Both the position numbers and the translations under genes were made by a program. DNA of 64,000 nucleotides from a virus, in IMG/VR virus record IMGVR_UViG_3300020176_000011, positions 1-64,000 of that record; one strand, 5' to 3'. How positions within the stretch are numbered: position 1 is the stretch's first letter; every line of letters begins with the position of its first letter. A model generated the notes under the pieces. That model searched no databases, was not told the origin of the DNA, and was given only the letters and a program-made list of their open reading frames with translations. Of the stretch, positions 52,360-58,938 are shown piece by piece.

Positions 52360-52872
52360 ATGGCTAGGCCCAAATTCAGGCGTGGTAAATCCCGACAGGT
52401 CCCCGCCATACCCGTCTACAAGCCCCTCCGGAGGCCCGCACAGCTGCAAGAGGACCGTCTGGCTCCTGTGGTGGCCGACGGCATCCACAGGCCTCTCAGC
52501 GAGGCCGGAATGGGCACTGGCGGCGGTGAATGGGGCTTCCATGCCGCGAACGGTCGGAGGCCCAAGCCGATCCGCCATCTGATGGCCTATGAGGATCAGG
52601 CCCGGCGTGAGCTTCAGCTGATCGAGCTGGAAGGCTGGATCAGGGATTGTCTGATCACGTCGGTCGAACCGGGCATGGGTCGCGAGCTGCCCCACGTTCG
52701 GATTTACCATCAGGGTGCCGTCGTGGGTCGTCGCCCGCGTGTGTTCCCCGAGCGGGAGGTCCGTAGGGCCAAGCCCGAGGTCGCCAAGGTGGCACCGGTC
52801 CGGAGGCAGCCCCGCGTGCTGCGGGCCATCGCCAGGGATGTGACCATGGGCGGGACCGTGTACTCGATCTGA
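52360..52872 (+). CDS. Unknown basic protein in the control region
   Basis: A 170-residue basic protein (RPKFRRGKSRQVPAIPVYKP; later VVGRRPRVFPEREVRRAKPE). It has one of the best ribosome sites in the window (GGAGGTGA 7-14 bases before ATG). GC-rich. It lies between the 66-base hairpin and the AT-rich island. Its basic nature would suit DNA or RNA binding. No family was recognised. Confidence 0.7.
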   Translation: MARPKFRRGKSRQVPAIPVYKPLRRPAQLQEDRLAPVVADGIHRPLSEAGMGTGGGEWGFHAANGRRPKPIRHLMAYEDQARRELQLIELEGWIRDCLITSVEPGMGRELPHVRIYHQGAVVGRRPRVFPEREVRRAKPEVAKVAPVRRQPRVLRAIARDVTMGGTVYSI

Positions 52873-52891
52873 GTCCCATGGTAGGGCTGTG

Positions 52892-52908
52892 GGCGCAGGC
52901 CCTGGCCC
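52892..52908 (+). repeat. 17-bp GC-rich repeat, copy 3
   Basis: Identical to the copy in the hairpin loop at 52272; it lies 20 bases after the stop of the 52360 gene. Confidence 0.75.
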
Positions 52909-52929
52909 GACCAACACAACATCTAGTGA

Positions 52930-53077
52930 GCGGGCCGTATAAAACTTTTCTTACTTGAACACGTAAGAAAAACAGAGGGGTATACACATTAAATGTGGGG
53001 TTATGTGGTAAAAATGTCACAGTACCCAAAAACTATTTTCTATACGTATTAAGTTAAAAAAGTTTTATACAGTCCGC
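52930..53077. other. AT-rich island bounded by inverted repeats, candidate replication origin
   Basis: GTATAAAACTTTT at 52937-52949 is repeated as its exact complement at 53058-53070. With flanks the match is 18 of 20 bases. The roughly 108-base core is AT-rich in a GC-rich genome and contains a TTCTTAC/GTAAGAA stem, TATAC and ATACGTAT motifs and one 18-bp dyad copy (53004-53021). Such structure is typical of origins or strong divergent control sites. Confidence 0.5.
53004..53021 (+). repeat. 18-bp dyad family, copy in AT-rich island
   Basis: TGTGGTAAAAATGTCACA; pairs fully if G-U pairs are allowed, with an AAAA loop. Confidence 0.7.
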
Positions 53078-53096
53078 GCCACCACCATTCATGGTG

Positions 53097-53114
53097 TGTT
53101 GCGCAAATGTCACG
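53097..53114 (+). repeat. 18-bp dyad family, divergent copy
   Basis: TGTTGCGCAAATGTCACG, just right of the AT-rich island; the weakest member. Confidence 0.5.
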
Positions 53115-53132
53115 CCATATCTGGTGACAGCG

Positions 53133-53146
53133 GACCAAGCGCCTTT
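53133..53146 (+). repeat. 14-bp repeat shared with the terminase promoter region
   Basis: GACCAAGCGCCTTT occurs here and at 46840-46853, where it forms the spacer of the candidate late promoter. Confidence 0.6.
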
Positions 53147-53180
53147 TGAAATTGTTGTCGCTCACGTAGCGCATCTTCCA

Positions 53181-53201
53181 GCACTCGGCTCGACCGAGTG
53201 C
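53181..53201. other. Perfect 8-bp hairpin
   Basis: GCACTCGG and CCGAGTGC around a 5-base loop, with no T-tract. It lies in the gene-free stretch 52873-53525, whose other contents are the AT-rich island, dyads and palindromes. Confidence 0.5.
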
Positions 53202-53264
53202 TGAAACATGCACTATAGGTGTGTCTTTCTCGATCTGGAGGTCGTCTCGAACAACTTGCTGGCC

Positions 53265-53283
53265 TACTGCCAAATTGGCAGTA
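53265..53283 (+). repeat. CTGCCAA palindrome, copy 6
   Basis: ACTGCCAAATTGGCAGT core at 53266-53282, with one extra base pair on each side; intergenic. Confidence 0.9.
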
Positions 53284-53323
53284 ACGCTCCAGCGACCCAC
53301 TAGGTATAGAGATAGGACAGCAA

Positions 53324-53370
53324 CACTGACCAATTCGGGCCAGTGCCTACCGCTGGGCCAAATGGCCCTG
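53324..53370. repeat. Two degenerate palindromes of the same type
   Basis: CACTG...CAGTG around ACCAATTCGGGC (53324-53345) and CTGGGCCA-AA-TGGCCCTG (53353-53370). They lie between two intact copies and may be decayed members. Confidence 0.45.
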
Positions 53371-53374
53371 AACC

Positions 53375-53391
53375 ACTGCCAATTTGGCAGT
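53375..53391 (-). repeat. CTGCCAA palindrome, copy 7
   Basis: ACTGCCAATTTGGCAGT, reverse orientation; 135 bases before the 53526 gene. Confidence 0.9.
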
Positions 53392-53525
53392 AAAGCCAAG
53401 CGGCTGGCACCGGCCCACGGATACGGCCACGGCCACGAAGCTGAGACAAATGCTGGGTGTAAACGTCGCCAACACCCCGGATTTGGAACCGACCCGGCGA
53501 CAACAGCAGACGAAAGGAACCGACT

Positions 53526-53762
53526 ATGGCTCAGATCAACCGAGTGAACCTCGTGGGGATTTCCCGCACGATCCCGTGGACCAATTCCAAGGGCACGCCT
53601 CTCCCGAGGGTCGGCGGCGAGGTCATCAGCCTGTACGAGAACCTGACCGAGGAACAGGCCCTGATCCGGTGCGAAGAGCTGAACAGGGAGCATCGTTCGA
53701 CCGATTTCACGGCGACGATCATCCCCCAGGTCGAGTACCCCTCGTACTACTACACCAACTGA
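53526..53762 (+). CDS. Hypothetical protein
   Basis: A 78-residue protein (AQINRVNLVGISRTIPWTNS; C-terminal PQVEYPSYYYTN). GAAAGGA precedes the ATG. No family was recognised. It is the first gene after the AT-rich island, and the following 146 bases (53763-53908) hold no supported gene. Confidence 0.6.
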   Translation: MAQINRVNLVGISRTIPWTNSKGTPLPRVGGEVISLYENLTEEQALIRCEELNREHRSTDFTATIIPQVEYPSYYYTN

Positions 53763-53908
53763 TGAGCAGGACCGACTCCAACACCGAGAGCGCAAGCTGA
53801 AGCTGCGAAACCTCCGTGTCCAAACTCAGGATGTGAAGCCTGCGTCAAAAGCAGACTACACATTCATGCGTCGCGACGAATTCTTCAACCCCGACAATTG
53901 AGGCACCC

Positions 53909-54118
53909 ATGTTGACCCTCAACCCGAAACAGCTGCGTCGTGCCCGCGACGGCGCTGCTGCCAAATTGGCAGTAGCTCAACTGGCCCTCACAAACGCTGA
54001 AAAGCGGCTGGCCATTTCCAAGTCCGCCTCGGCTCGTGAGGAATACGACGAGGCCAACCGACAGGTGATCGCCGCGACCACCGTCAAGCGGCTGATCGAA
54101 ATCGATGCGCGCTCTTAG
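53909..54118 (+). CDS. Small helical protein containing palindrome copy 8 in frame
   Basis: A 69-residue helical protein (LTLNPKQLRRARDGAAAKLA VAQLALTNAEKRL, probably a coiled coil). The palindrome at 53958 encodes Ala-Lys-Leu-Ala-Val within the helix. GAGG lies 7 bases upstream of the ATG. It overlaps the next gene by 14 bases. Function unknown. Confidence 0.6.
   Translation: MLTLNPKQLRRARDGAAAKLAVAQLALTNAEKRLAISKSASAREEYDEANRQVIAATTVKRLIEIDARS
53955..53975 (+). repeat. CTGCCAA palindrome, copy 8 (inside gene)
   Basis: Core at 53958-53972; pairing extends to 10-bp arms if one G-U pair is allowed. In frame in the 53909 gene. Confidence 0.9.
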
Positions 54119-54323
54119 CAGCATCGCCCTCGCCATCATCGCACCCTTCATTGGGTGGGATGCTGCCATCTACTGGCATGATCTCGTCTTCAGCTACACA
54201 GGCCATGGAGTGTATGCTGAGCTGATGACGTTCTTCGCCATCATCGCCATGCTGGCGACCTTCGTGGTCGCTCAGTGCAGGTTGTGGAAACCGGAACTGC
54301 ATCGGTTCTTAAACCCGACCTAA
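54105..54323 (+). CDS. Small membrane protein
   Basis: A 72-residue protein with two likely membrane segments (ALSSIALAIIAPFIGWDAAI and LMTFFAIIAMLATFVVA). No family. It is out of frame with and overlaps the preceding gene. Confidence 0.6.
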   Translation: MRALSSIALAIIAPFIGWDAAIYWHDLVFSYTGHGVYAELMTFFAIIAMLATFVVAQCRLWKPELHRFLNPT

Positions 54324-54411
54324 TTCTCTTTCCCGAGTTGTCGTAATTCCCGGTCCTGCGCCGCCCTCAAAAGCCACAGACTACTGGGTATAGTCGGCCA
54401 GCGGAAAGAGA

Positions 54412-54490
54412 TACGCCCACACCTCGCACAACCTAGACCTCCGTGGTGCCTATCCACAGGTCACACATCATCGTGCTTGGTGTGGGCGTA
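54412..54490 (+). other. 12-bp inverted repeat bounding a 55-base loop in a gene leader
   Basis: TACGCCCACACC (54412-54423) pairs perfectly with 54479-54490, then CTTTATTT and a GGAGG ribosome site follow. The 185-base gap 54324-54508 has no gene. It could be a structured leader or a small RNA with its terminator. Confidence 0.5.
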
Positions 54491-54508
54491 CTTTATTTGG
54501 AGGTAATC

Positions 54509-54694
54509 ATGTCCCATTACGAGCGTCACATTCGCCGGATGGACACTTGGCGTCTTTGTGCTGAGCATGTCTACTATGTGGACCTTGTTCGCCGTGATCG
54601 TCGTGTATTCGGCATGATGGACCATCTCAGCAGCGCACGGGCTGCAGCCTGTTGGCGTGAAATCGTTCGTCGTTCAAACGGAGGCTTGTCATGA
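54509..54694 (+). CDS. Hypothetical protein
   Basis: A 61-residue protein rich in Arg, His and Tyr (SHYERHIRRMDTWRLCAEHV). Strong ribosome site (GGAGG, 6-10 bases upstream). Overlaps the next gene by ATGA. Confidence 0.65.
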   Translation: MSHYERHIRRMDTWRLCAEHVYYVDLVRRDRRVFGMMDHLSSARAAACWREIVRRSNGGLS

Positions 54695-55020
54695 AGACCG
54701 ATTTGTATTTCGAGGTCCACATCACCCTCGATCCGATCATGCCCGAGTCCGAGATGGGCATTCTTCTGCGCTCGCTTACGGTCCATCACGGGTTCCGTGT
54801 GGCCAAGTTCGTGATGAACGAACAGGACAGCTTCCTGACCACGCGTGGCACCGATTACGACGATGTCGTGCGTCGGACGAAGAACATGATCGAGAGCCTT
54901 CGTCTGTTCAACTTCCCGATCCGGCGCTACAAGCTGGAGAACACGATCCTGGACACCAAGGCCACGAACACCGATCCGCTCGGGTGCCTGACGTCCAGTA
55001 TGCCCGTCGGCGGCAACTGA
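54691..55020 (+). CDS. Hypothetical protein
   Basis: A 109-residue protein (KTDLYFEVHITLDPIMPESE ... VAKFVMNEQDSFLTTRGTDY). The alternating strand-helix pattern with FEVHITL and YKLEN suggests a ferredoxin-like or 2H-type fold, but no catalytic pair is complete. Coupled to both neighbours by overlaps. Confidence 0.65.
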   Translation: MKTDLYFEVHITLDPIMPESEMGILLRSLTVHHGFRVAKFVMNEQDSFLTTRGTDYDDVVRRTKNMIESLRLFNFPIRRYKLENTILDTKATNTDPLGCLTSSMPVGGN

Positions 55021-55466
55021 TGCGCCAGATCGCGGACGATCAAAGCCTGGGTCCCTTTAGTAGAGGCGAACACGCTACGATCACCGAGGTCTTCAACCAA
55101 TACAGGCTCTCCACGCGAGGTCGCAAAGCCGCGTGGAAAGTTATCAGCCTCGACTGGTATCTAGGTCGAACAGGCAGGTTCTACGCCTATCTTCGGGCGC
55201 ATGAATTCGGTTCGGCTGAGAAACCCGGCAAATATGTGTGGGTGACAATCACCTACATGAACAACAGTCGTGACTCGATTGCTCAACCCAACATGGTTGA
55301 AGCCACCAAGTATGCGATGAGCAACATCAGCTACAGCGGTGGCAAGGTGCGTCGGGTCGAAATCGAAACCGAGAAGGACAGCAAACGTGCTGTATGGGAT
55401 GCATCATGGCCAGAAGTCGTGGGTACTGGAAGCGCAAGGATAGCAGGCGAGCCCGCCGCATCCTGA
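55020..55466 (+). CDS. Hypothetical protein
   Basis: A 148-residue protein (RQIADDQSLGPFSRGEHATI; WKVISLDWYLGRTGRFYAYL). Its ATG shares the A of the previous TGA. The C-terminal 20 residues overlap the next gene out of frame. No family was recognised. Confidence 0.6.
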   Translation: MRQIADDQSLGPFSRGEHATITEVFNQYRLSTRGRKAAWKVISLDWYLGRTGRFYAYLRAHEFGSAEKPGKYVWVTITYMNNSRDSIAQPNMVEATKYAMSNISYSGGKVRRVEIETEKDSKRAVWDASWPEVVGTGSARIAGEPAAS

Positions 55467-55798
55467 ACCGTTCGCTCGATGTCATCACCCAGATCGGTAC
55501 TGCCAAATTGGCAGTGCTGATGACGGAAAACATGTCGGGCTCGTCGCTGATCGGCAACCGTCGCGAGTTGAGCCGGATCGACAAGATGACCCAGGAAATC
55601 CTGGCGCGTGATGCCCGTCAACAGCAAGAGCTGGATGATTACTTCGATGCTCTCTACGAGCAGGAAGCTGCCCTTTACAAGGAAGAGGCAGCTCAAGAAT
55701 ACCGGCAGTACCTGAGCGAACTGCAGGACGATTATGGCGATGAGGTGTGGGACAGTCGCTATGATGAACTCGAATCCCACTATGATTGGAACTACTGA
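55406..55798 (+). CDS. Hypothetical protein containing palindrome copy 9 in frame
   Basis: A 130-residue protein: basic N-terminus (ARSRGYWKRKDSRRARRI), then an acidic helical coiled-coil C-terminal half (RDARQQQELDDYFDALYEQE). The palindrome encodes Thr-Ala-Lys-Leu-Ala-Val near residue 35, the same reading as in the 53909 gene. ATG 55394 is a possible earlier start. Confidence 0.6.
   Translation: MARSRGYWKRKDSRRARRILNRSLDVITQIGTAKLAVLMTENMSGSSLIGNRRELSRIDKMTQEILARDARQQQELDDYFDALYEQEAALYKEEAAQEYRQYLSELQDDYGDEVWDSRYDELESHYDWNY
55497..55517 (+). repeat. CTGCCAA palindrome, copy 9 (inside gene)
   Basis: ACTGCCAAATTGGCAGT core at 55499-55515; flanks continue to pair with G-U pairs. Lies in frame in the 55406 gene. 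Confidence 0.9.
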
Positions 55799-55799
55799 C

Positions 55800-56237
55800 A
55801 TGACACGAGACGAACTGGTCAGGGTCCTTGAGACTACCTTGAGCATGGGTGGGCACAATATCGCCCTCCGTGCTGAGGTCGTCCGACAGATCCTGGAGGT
55901 GCTGAAGCTGCCGGTGTTTCCGGCGACGCTCACTCCCGAGCTGAATGATGTGATCAGGAGCGCTCGGGCGAACACCAACTATCGGCAGAACGAGGGGCTG
56001 CATCGGGACATCCTGAAGCACCTGATGCCCAAGCCGCTCACGATGTTCGTGTTCTACGCGACGCAGATGAACAGCTACAACCAGCCCAACGTGCCGAAAA
56101 TCTTTCGGCACAAGACCAAGGAAGGTGCCGACAAGAACCGCGACGCTGCGATCAGGTTGTCGCCGGACTGCTACATCAACGTCAGCGAGGTGATCGAAGT
56201 GCCCCGCGACGTCAACGATCCGCCGCTCGGCTCATGA
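55800..56237 (+). CDS. Triplicated family, member 1
   Basis: A 145-residue protein. N-terminal helical part (LETTLSMGGHNIALRAEVVR, PELNDVIRSARANTN). The C-terminal block is MFVFYATQMNS, KIFRHKTKEGADKNRDAAIR, then YINVSEVIEVP. The same C-terminal block and spacing recur in the next two genes. The C-terminal 60 residues look like a small alpha-beta domain. Starts one base after the previous stop; ends with ATGA. Function unknown. Confidence 0.7.
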   Translation: MTRDELVRVLETTLSMGGHNIALRAEVVRQILEVLKLPVFPATLTPELNDVIRSARANTNYRQNEGLHRDILKHLMPKPLTMFVFYATQMNSYNQPNVPKIFRHKTKEGADKNRDAAIRLSPDCYINVSEVIEVPRDVNDPPLGS

Positions 56238-56668
56238 GCAAGCTGATCGCCAATCTGGACGCCATCATCCAGAGCGCCAAGAATGATGGGCGAACGACAT
56301 CGTTCGTCACCATCGAACTGCTGGAGCAGATTCGGGTGAAGCTGCTCGATCCCACAATGCCGATGGCGATGCCTGTCGAGCTGCACGAGCATATCCACAC
56401 GGCTCGTCGCAATTCGATGACCGACCCGGCGGGTTCGAGGCTTCTGTACAGCACCATTCGTCAGGCTCTGATGCAGCCTGTGACGATGTTCATCTACTAC
56501 GCGACCCTCAAGCACTCGGGTCAGATGAAGATCTACAAATATCTCAAGAAGGAAAGTGCCGAATCGGCTGCACAGTCCTGTCGCGATGCCACCAACACAT
56601 GGTCCAACGTGAGCCCTGTGATGGAAGTCCCGTTCGAGAATTCGGACAATCACGTCAACAAGCACTGA
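56234..56668 (+). CDS. Triplicated family, member 2
   Basis: A 144-residue paralogue of its neighbours. Matching blocks are MFIYYATLKHSG, KIYKYLKKESAESAAQSCRD and WSNVSPVMEVP. The N-terminal helices (NLDAIIQSAKNDGRTTSFVT; HEHIHTARRNSMTD) also align. ATGA overlap with member 1. Confidence 0.7.
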   Translation: MSKLIANLDAIIQSAKNDGRTTSFVTIELLEQIRVKLLDPTMPMAMPVELHEHIHTARRNSMTDPAGSRLLYSTIRQALMQPVTMFIYYATLKHSGQMKIYKYLKKESAESAAQSCRDATNTWSNVSPVMEVPFENSDNHVNKH

Positions 56669-56679
56669 GGAACATCATC

Positions 56680-57132
56680 ATGGAAAAGCGTGAAATCGTC
56701 GTCGAACTCGGCCGCAAGATCAAGGATGCCGAATCCCGTGGTCGCTCCGAGCTGAGCATCTGCGTCGAAGGTGCGAAGTCCGGCCTGAAGCTGCTGTCCG
56801 AGCCGACGCTCGGCGTGCTGCCCAAGGTGCCGACGTCCGAGATGCGCCAGGTCATCCGCGAGGCGATGCAGTCCGGCACCAGCATGGACATCTACAACGC
56901 CATCTACAAGGAGCTGAACAAGCCGAAGCCGATGTGGGCGTGGTACGCCGAGGTCAATCCGACCGGCCGGACGTCGCCGACGTGGGAAGTGCGGATGTTC
57001 CGCTACGACAACAAGGGCGATGCCGAGAGCAACCGCACCGGCGCCATCGGCATCACGCACAGCTATCGCAACGTCAGCCCGCTGCTGGAAGTCCCCAGCG
57101 ACGGCAAGGAAGGCCAGAACCAGTACGCGTAG
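56680..57132 (+). CDS. Triplicated family, member 3
   Basis: A 150-residue paralogue. Matching blocks are MWAWYAEVNPTGRTSPTWEV, MFRYDNKGDAESNRTGAIGI and YRNVSPLLEVP. The N-terminal part is RKIKDAESRGRSELSICVEG and VIREAMQSGTSMDIYNAIYK. It is the most divergent and has its own ribosome site (GAGG at 56667-56670). Confidence 0.7.
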   Translation: MEKREIVVELGRKIKDAESRGRSELSICVEGAKSGLKLLSEPTLGVLPKVPTSEMRQVIREAMQSGTSMDIYNAIYKELNKPKPMWAWYAEVNPTGRTSPTWEVRMFRYDNKGDAESNRTGAIGITHSYRNVSPLLEVPSDGKEGQNQYA

Positions 57133-57159
57133 GGTTCCCATCAACCGAAGGAGATTGTC

Positions 57160-57360
57160 ATGAACCACTTCACTGCTGCGAACGAAGCGTTCGAGCGGAA
57201 GCTCAAGATCACCCGCAAGGGAGGCGACAAGAAGAAGATCGCCGAACTCATCGCGGGCCGAAACGAGTTCGTTCGCAAGTACGCGGACAGTTTGCGTCTC
57301 GCCGACAAGCGTGACGCCGCCGTGCGCATCCTCCAGCAGGACTGCCACCATGTGGCATAG
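57160..57360 (+). CDS. Small basic hypothetical protein
   Basis: A 66-residue basic helical protein (FERKLKITRKGGDKKKIAEL). GAAGGAG ribosome site. Overlaps the next gene by 11 bases. Confidence 0.6.
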   Translation: MNHFTAANEAFERKLKITRKGGDKKKIAELIAGRNEFVRKYADSLRLADKRDAAVRILQQDCHHVA

Positions 57361-57601
57361 TGGCATGGAAGCCTTCTTCGGCTGGACCCTCGTGGTCCTG
57401 ATGTGCATCGCTGGGCTCCACTGGATCTACGAGTTCGTCTGGAAACTCTGGTCGCTCCTCGTCCAGATCTGGTTCTGGTCGGACTTCAACAAGACCCAGC
57501 AGTACGAGTTCGAGCAGTCGCTGGAGAAGCGCAACAGCTGGTTCTTCATGTGGACCGTCGTGCTGTTCGCGATGGTGTGGATCGTCAGGAACTTCATCTG
57601 A
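57350..57601 (+). CDS. Small membrane protein
   Basis: An 83-residue protein with two membrane segments (FFGWTLVVLMCIAGLHWIYE and WFFMWTVVLFAMVWIVRNF) and a Trp-rich connector. Start at 57350, or ATG 57365 to avoid most of the overlap. Function unknown. Confidence 0.6.
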   Translation: MWHSGMEAFFGWTLVVLMCIAGLHWIYEFVWKLWSLLVQIWFWSDFNKTQQYEFEQSLEKRNSWFFMWTVVLFAMVWIVRNFI

Positions 57602-57616
57602 CGCTTCGTTAGACCA

Positions 57617-57647
57617 CAGGGCTACTGCCAAATTGGCAGTAGCCCTG
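57617..57647 (+). repeat. CTGCCAA palindrome, copy 10, extended 15-bp arms
   Basis: The core ACTGCCAAATTGGCAGT (57624-57640) is extended to 15-bp perfect arms. It is intergenic, ending 21 bases before the next ATG. No T-tract. The outer arm sequence differs from copy 5 but still pairs. Confidence 0.9.
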
Positions 57648-57668
57648 ACCTGTAACGAGGAGATCAAC

Positions 57669-58238
57669 ATGAACATGAATATGGACGAGCTGATCGCAAA
57701 CAGCTTCATGGATTTCCATCAGAAGGATTTCCATTATCTCTGCGTGCGTCGGTCGCCGACGATGACAGAGAAGTTCTACTTCTTCGACGGCGACGTGAGT
57801 AAGCTGCCCGAGGTGGTGGCTCCCCACGATCATCGCTACCAGTTTCTGACCAAAGCCGTGCGCGGCACGGTCGAGAACCGGGTCTACAGCCGCGACTATC
57901 TGCCCTATGCGGAGTGCGCGACGTTCCAGCGGTTCTCGTATATGACTCCGCTCAACGGCGGCAACGGTTTCACTTGGGCTGCCGAAGAGAAGCTCTACCT
58001 GCAGAGCAGCGAAAGGTATTGGAATAGGTCGTACTGGATGGCGGCCGACGACATTCACACGATCCAGATCATCGAACCGGGCACCATCCTCAAGCTGTAT
58101 CAGTTCGAGGACGTTGTGCCGATCAACAAACCTACCAGCACCTGGATGCTGGACCGCGAACCGCCGAACCTGTCGGGCCTGTACCGCAAGCCCACGCCCG
58201 ACGAGATCAATGGCTTGCTCAAGAGATTGGAGACGTGA
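57669..58238 (+). CDS. Hypothetical protein
   Basis: A 189-residue protein (MNMNMDELIANSFMDFHQKD; RYQFLTKAVRGTVENRVYSR; PGTILKLYQFEDVVP). AACGAGGAG precedes the ATG. Rich in Tyr and Trp. No family was recognised; the second half has a beta-barrel-like strand pattern. Confidence 0.65.
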   Translation: MNMNMDELIANSFMDFHQKDFHYLCVRRSPTMTEKFYFFDGDVSKLPEVVAPHDHRYQFLTKAVRGTVENRVYSRDYLPYAECATFQRFSYMTPLNGGNGFTWAAEEKLYLQSSERYWNRSYWMAADDIHTIQIIEPGTILKLYQFEDVVPINKPTSTWMLDREPPNLSGLYRKPTPDEINGLLKRLET

Positions 58239-58239
58239 C

Positions 58240-58488
58240 ATGGACCTCAATCACACCGACATCACCGGCAAGACCGGTCAGGAGTTCGTCTGCCTCATCG
58301 GCAAGACCTACCGTCACAATGCCCGCTCGAAATACTACAAGATCGTGGGCGTGGTGTATCTCGGCGAGATGGACCTGTGGGGCCTGAGCTATCGCGAGAA
58401 CAACAGCGAGGTCATGCACGTTCGCAGCCACGTCAACTTCTTCGGCACGCAGGCTGGCAGCGAAGACCTGCGCTTCGAACAGGTTTGA
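58240..58488 (+). CDS. Hypothetical protein with small beta domain
   Basis: An 82-residue protein (GQEFVCLIGKTYRHNARSKY YKIVGVVYLGEMDLWGLSYR). The strand pattern resembles small SH3-like phage proteins that regulate expression or bind RNA. It starts 1 base after the previous stop. Family uncertain. Confidence 0.6.
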   Translation: MDLNHTDITGKTGQEFVCLIGKTYRHNARSKYYKIVGVVYLGEMDLWGLSYRENNSEVMHVRSHVNFFGTQAGSEDLRFEQV

Positions 58489-58490
58489 GT

Positions 58491-58937
58491 ATGGTGACCC
58501 GAGTGGACAACCAGGCCTACATGCAGATGACGCAGGCTCAGCGTGACGCCTATCACGACAAGCGTCGTCGCGAACAGAACGACGTGGATCGGAAGCGTCT
58601 GCTGAAGATCCCGATGTTCTTGACGCGCGAGTTCACCGACGCGCAAGGCCAGGTCCAGTTCCTGATCATCAAGCGGCACGTCAACAAGAGCTGCGCTGGA
58701 CTGTTCACCATTCACCAGAAGATTCCGAGCTTCTGGCAGCATCATTGGGCGCACTATCAAGCGCCCGGTGTACAGGGCAAATACGTCGGCTTCTATTTCG
58801 AGAAGGGTCACTACTGCGACGAGTACCCACCGACGATCCTCCAGGACCTGCACGACTACGCGCATGGTGACCTGAAGCCGTTGGAGGACCGCTACGGTGG
58901 TCAGTTCGACCAGTCGCGCTTTCAATGGGAGCTGTGA
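58491..58937 (+). CDS. Hypothetical protein
   Basis: A 148-residue protein. Basic helical N-terminus (QAQRDAYHDKRRREQNDVDR), then a domain with several His, Trp and Tyr (IPSFWQHHWAHYQAPGVQGK). No family was recognised. Packed 2 bases after the previous stop and 1 base before the next start. Confidence 0.6.
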   Translation: MVTRVDNQAYMQMTQAQRDAYHDKRRREQNDVDRKRLLKIPMFLTREFTDAQGQVQFLIIKRHVNKSCAGLFTIHQKIPSFWQHHWAHYQAPGVQGKYVGFYFEKGHYCDEYPPTILQDLHDYAHGDLKPLEDRYGGQFDQSRFQWEL

Positions 58938-58938
58938 A

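Noticed and set aside
50893-53391. Palindromes as a plasmid-type partition site
   Set aside because: No ParA or ParB-like gene was seen in the window, and copies spread over 10 kb into coding DNA.
53763-53908. Short frame ending PDN at 53898 as a gene
   Set aside because: It lacks a usable start codon and ribosome site; only a late GTG giving 22 residues is available.
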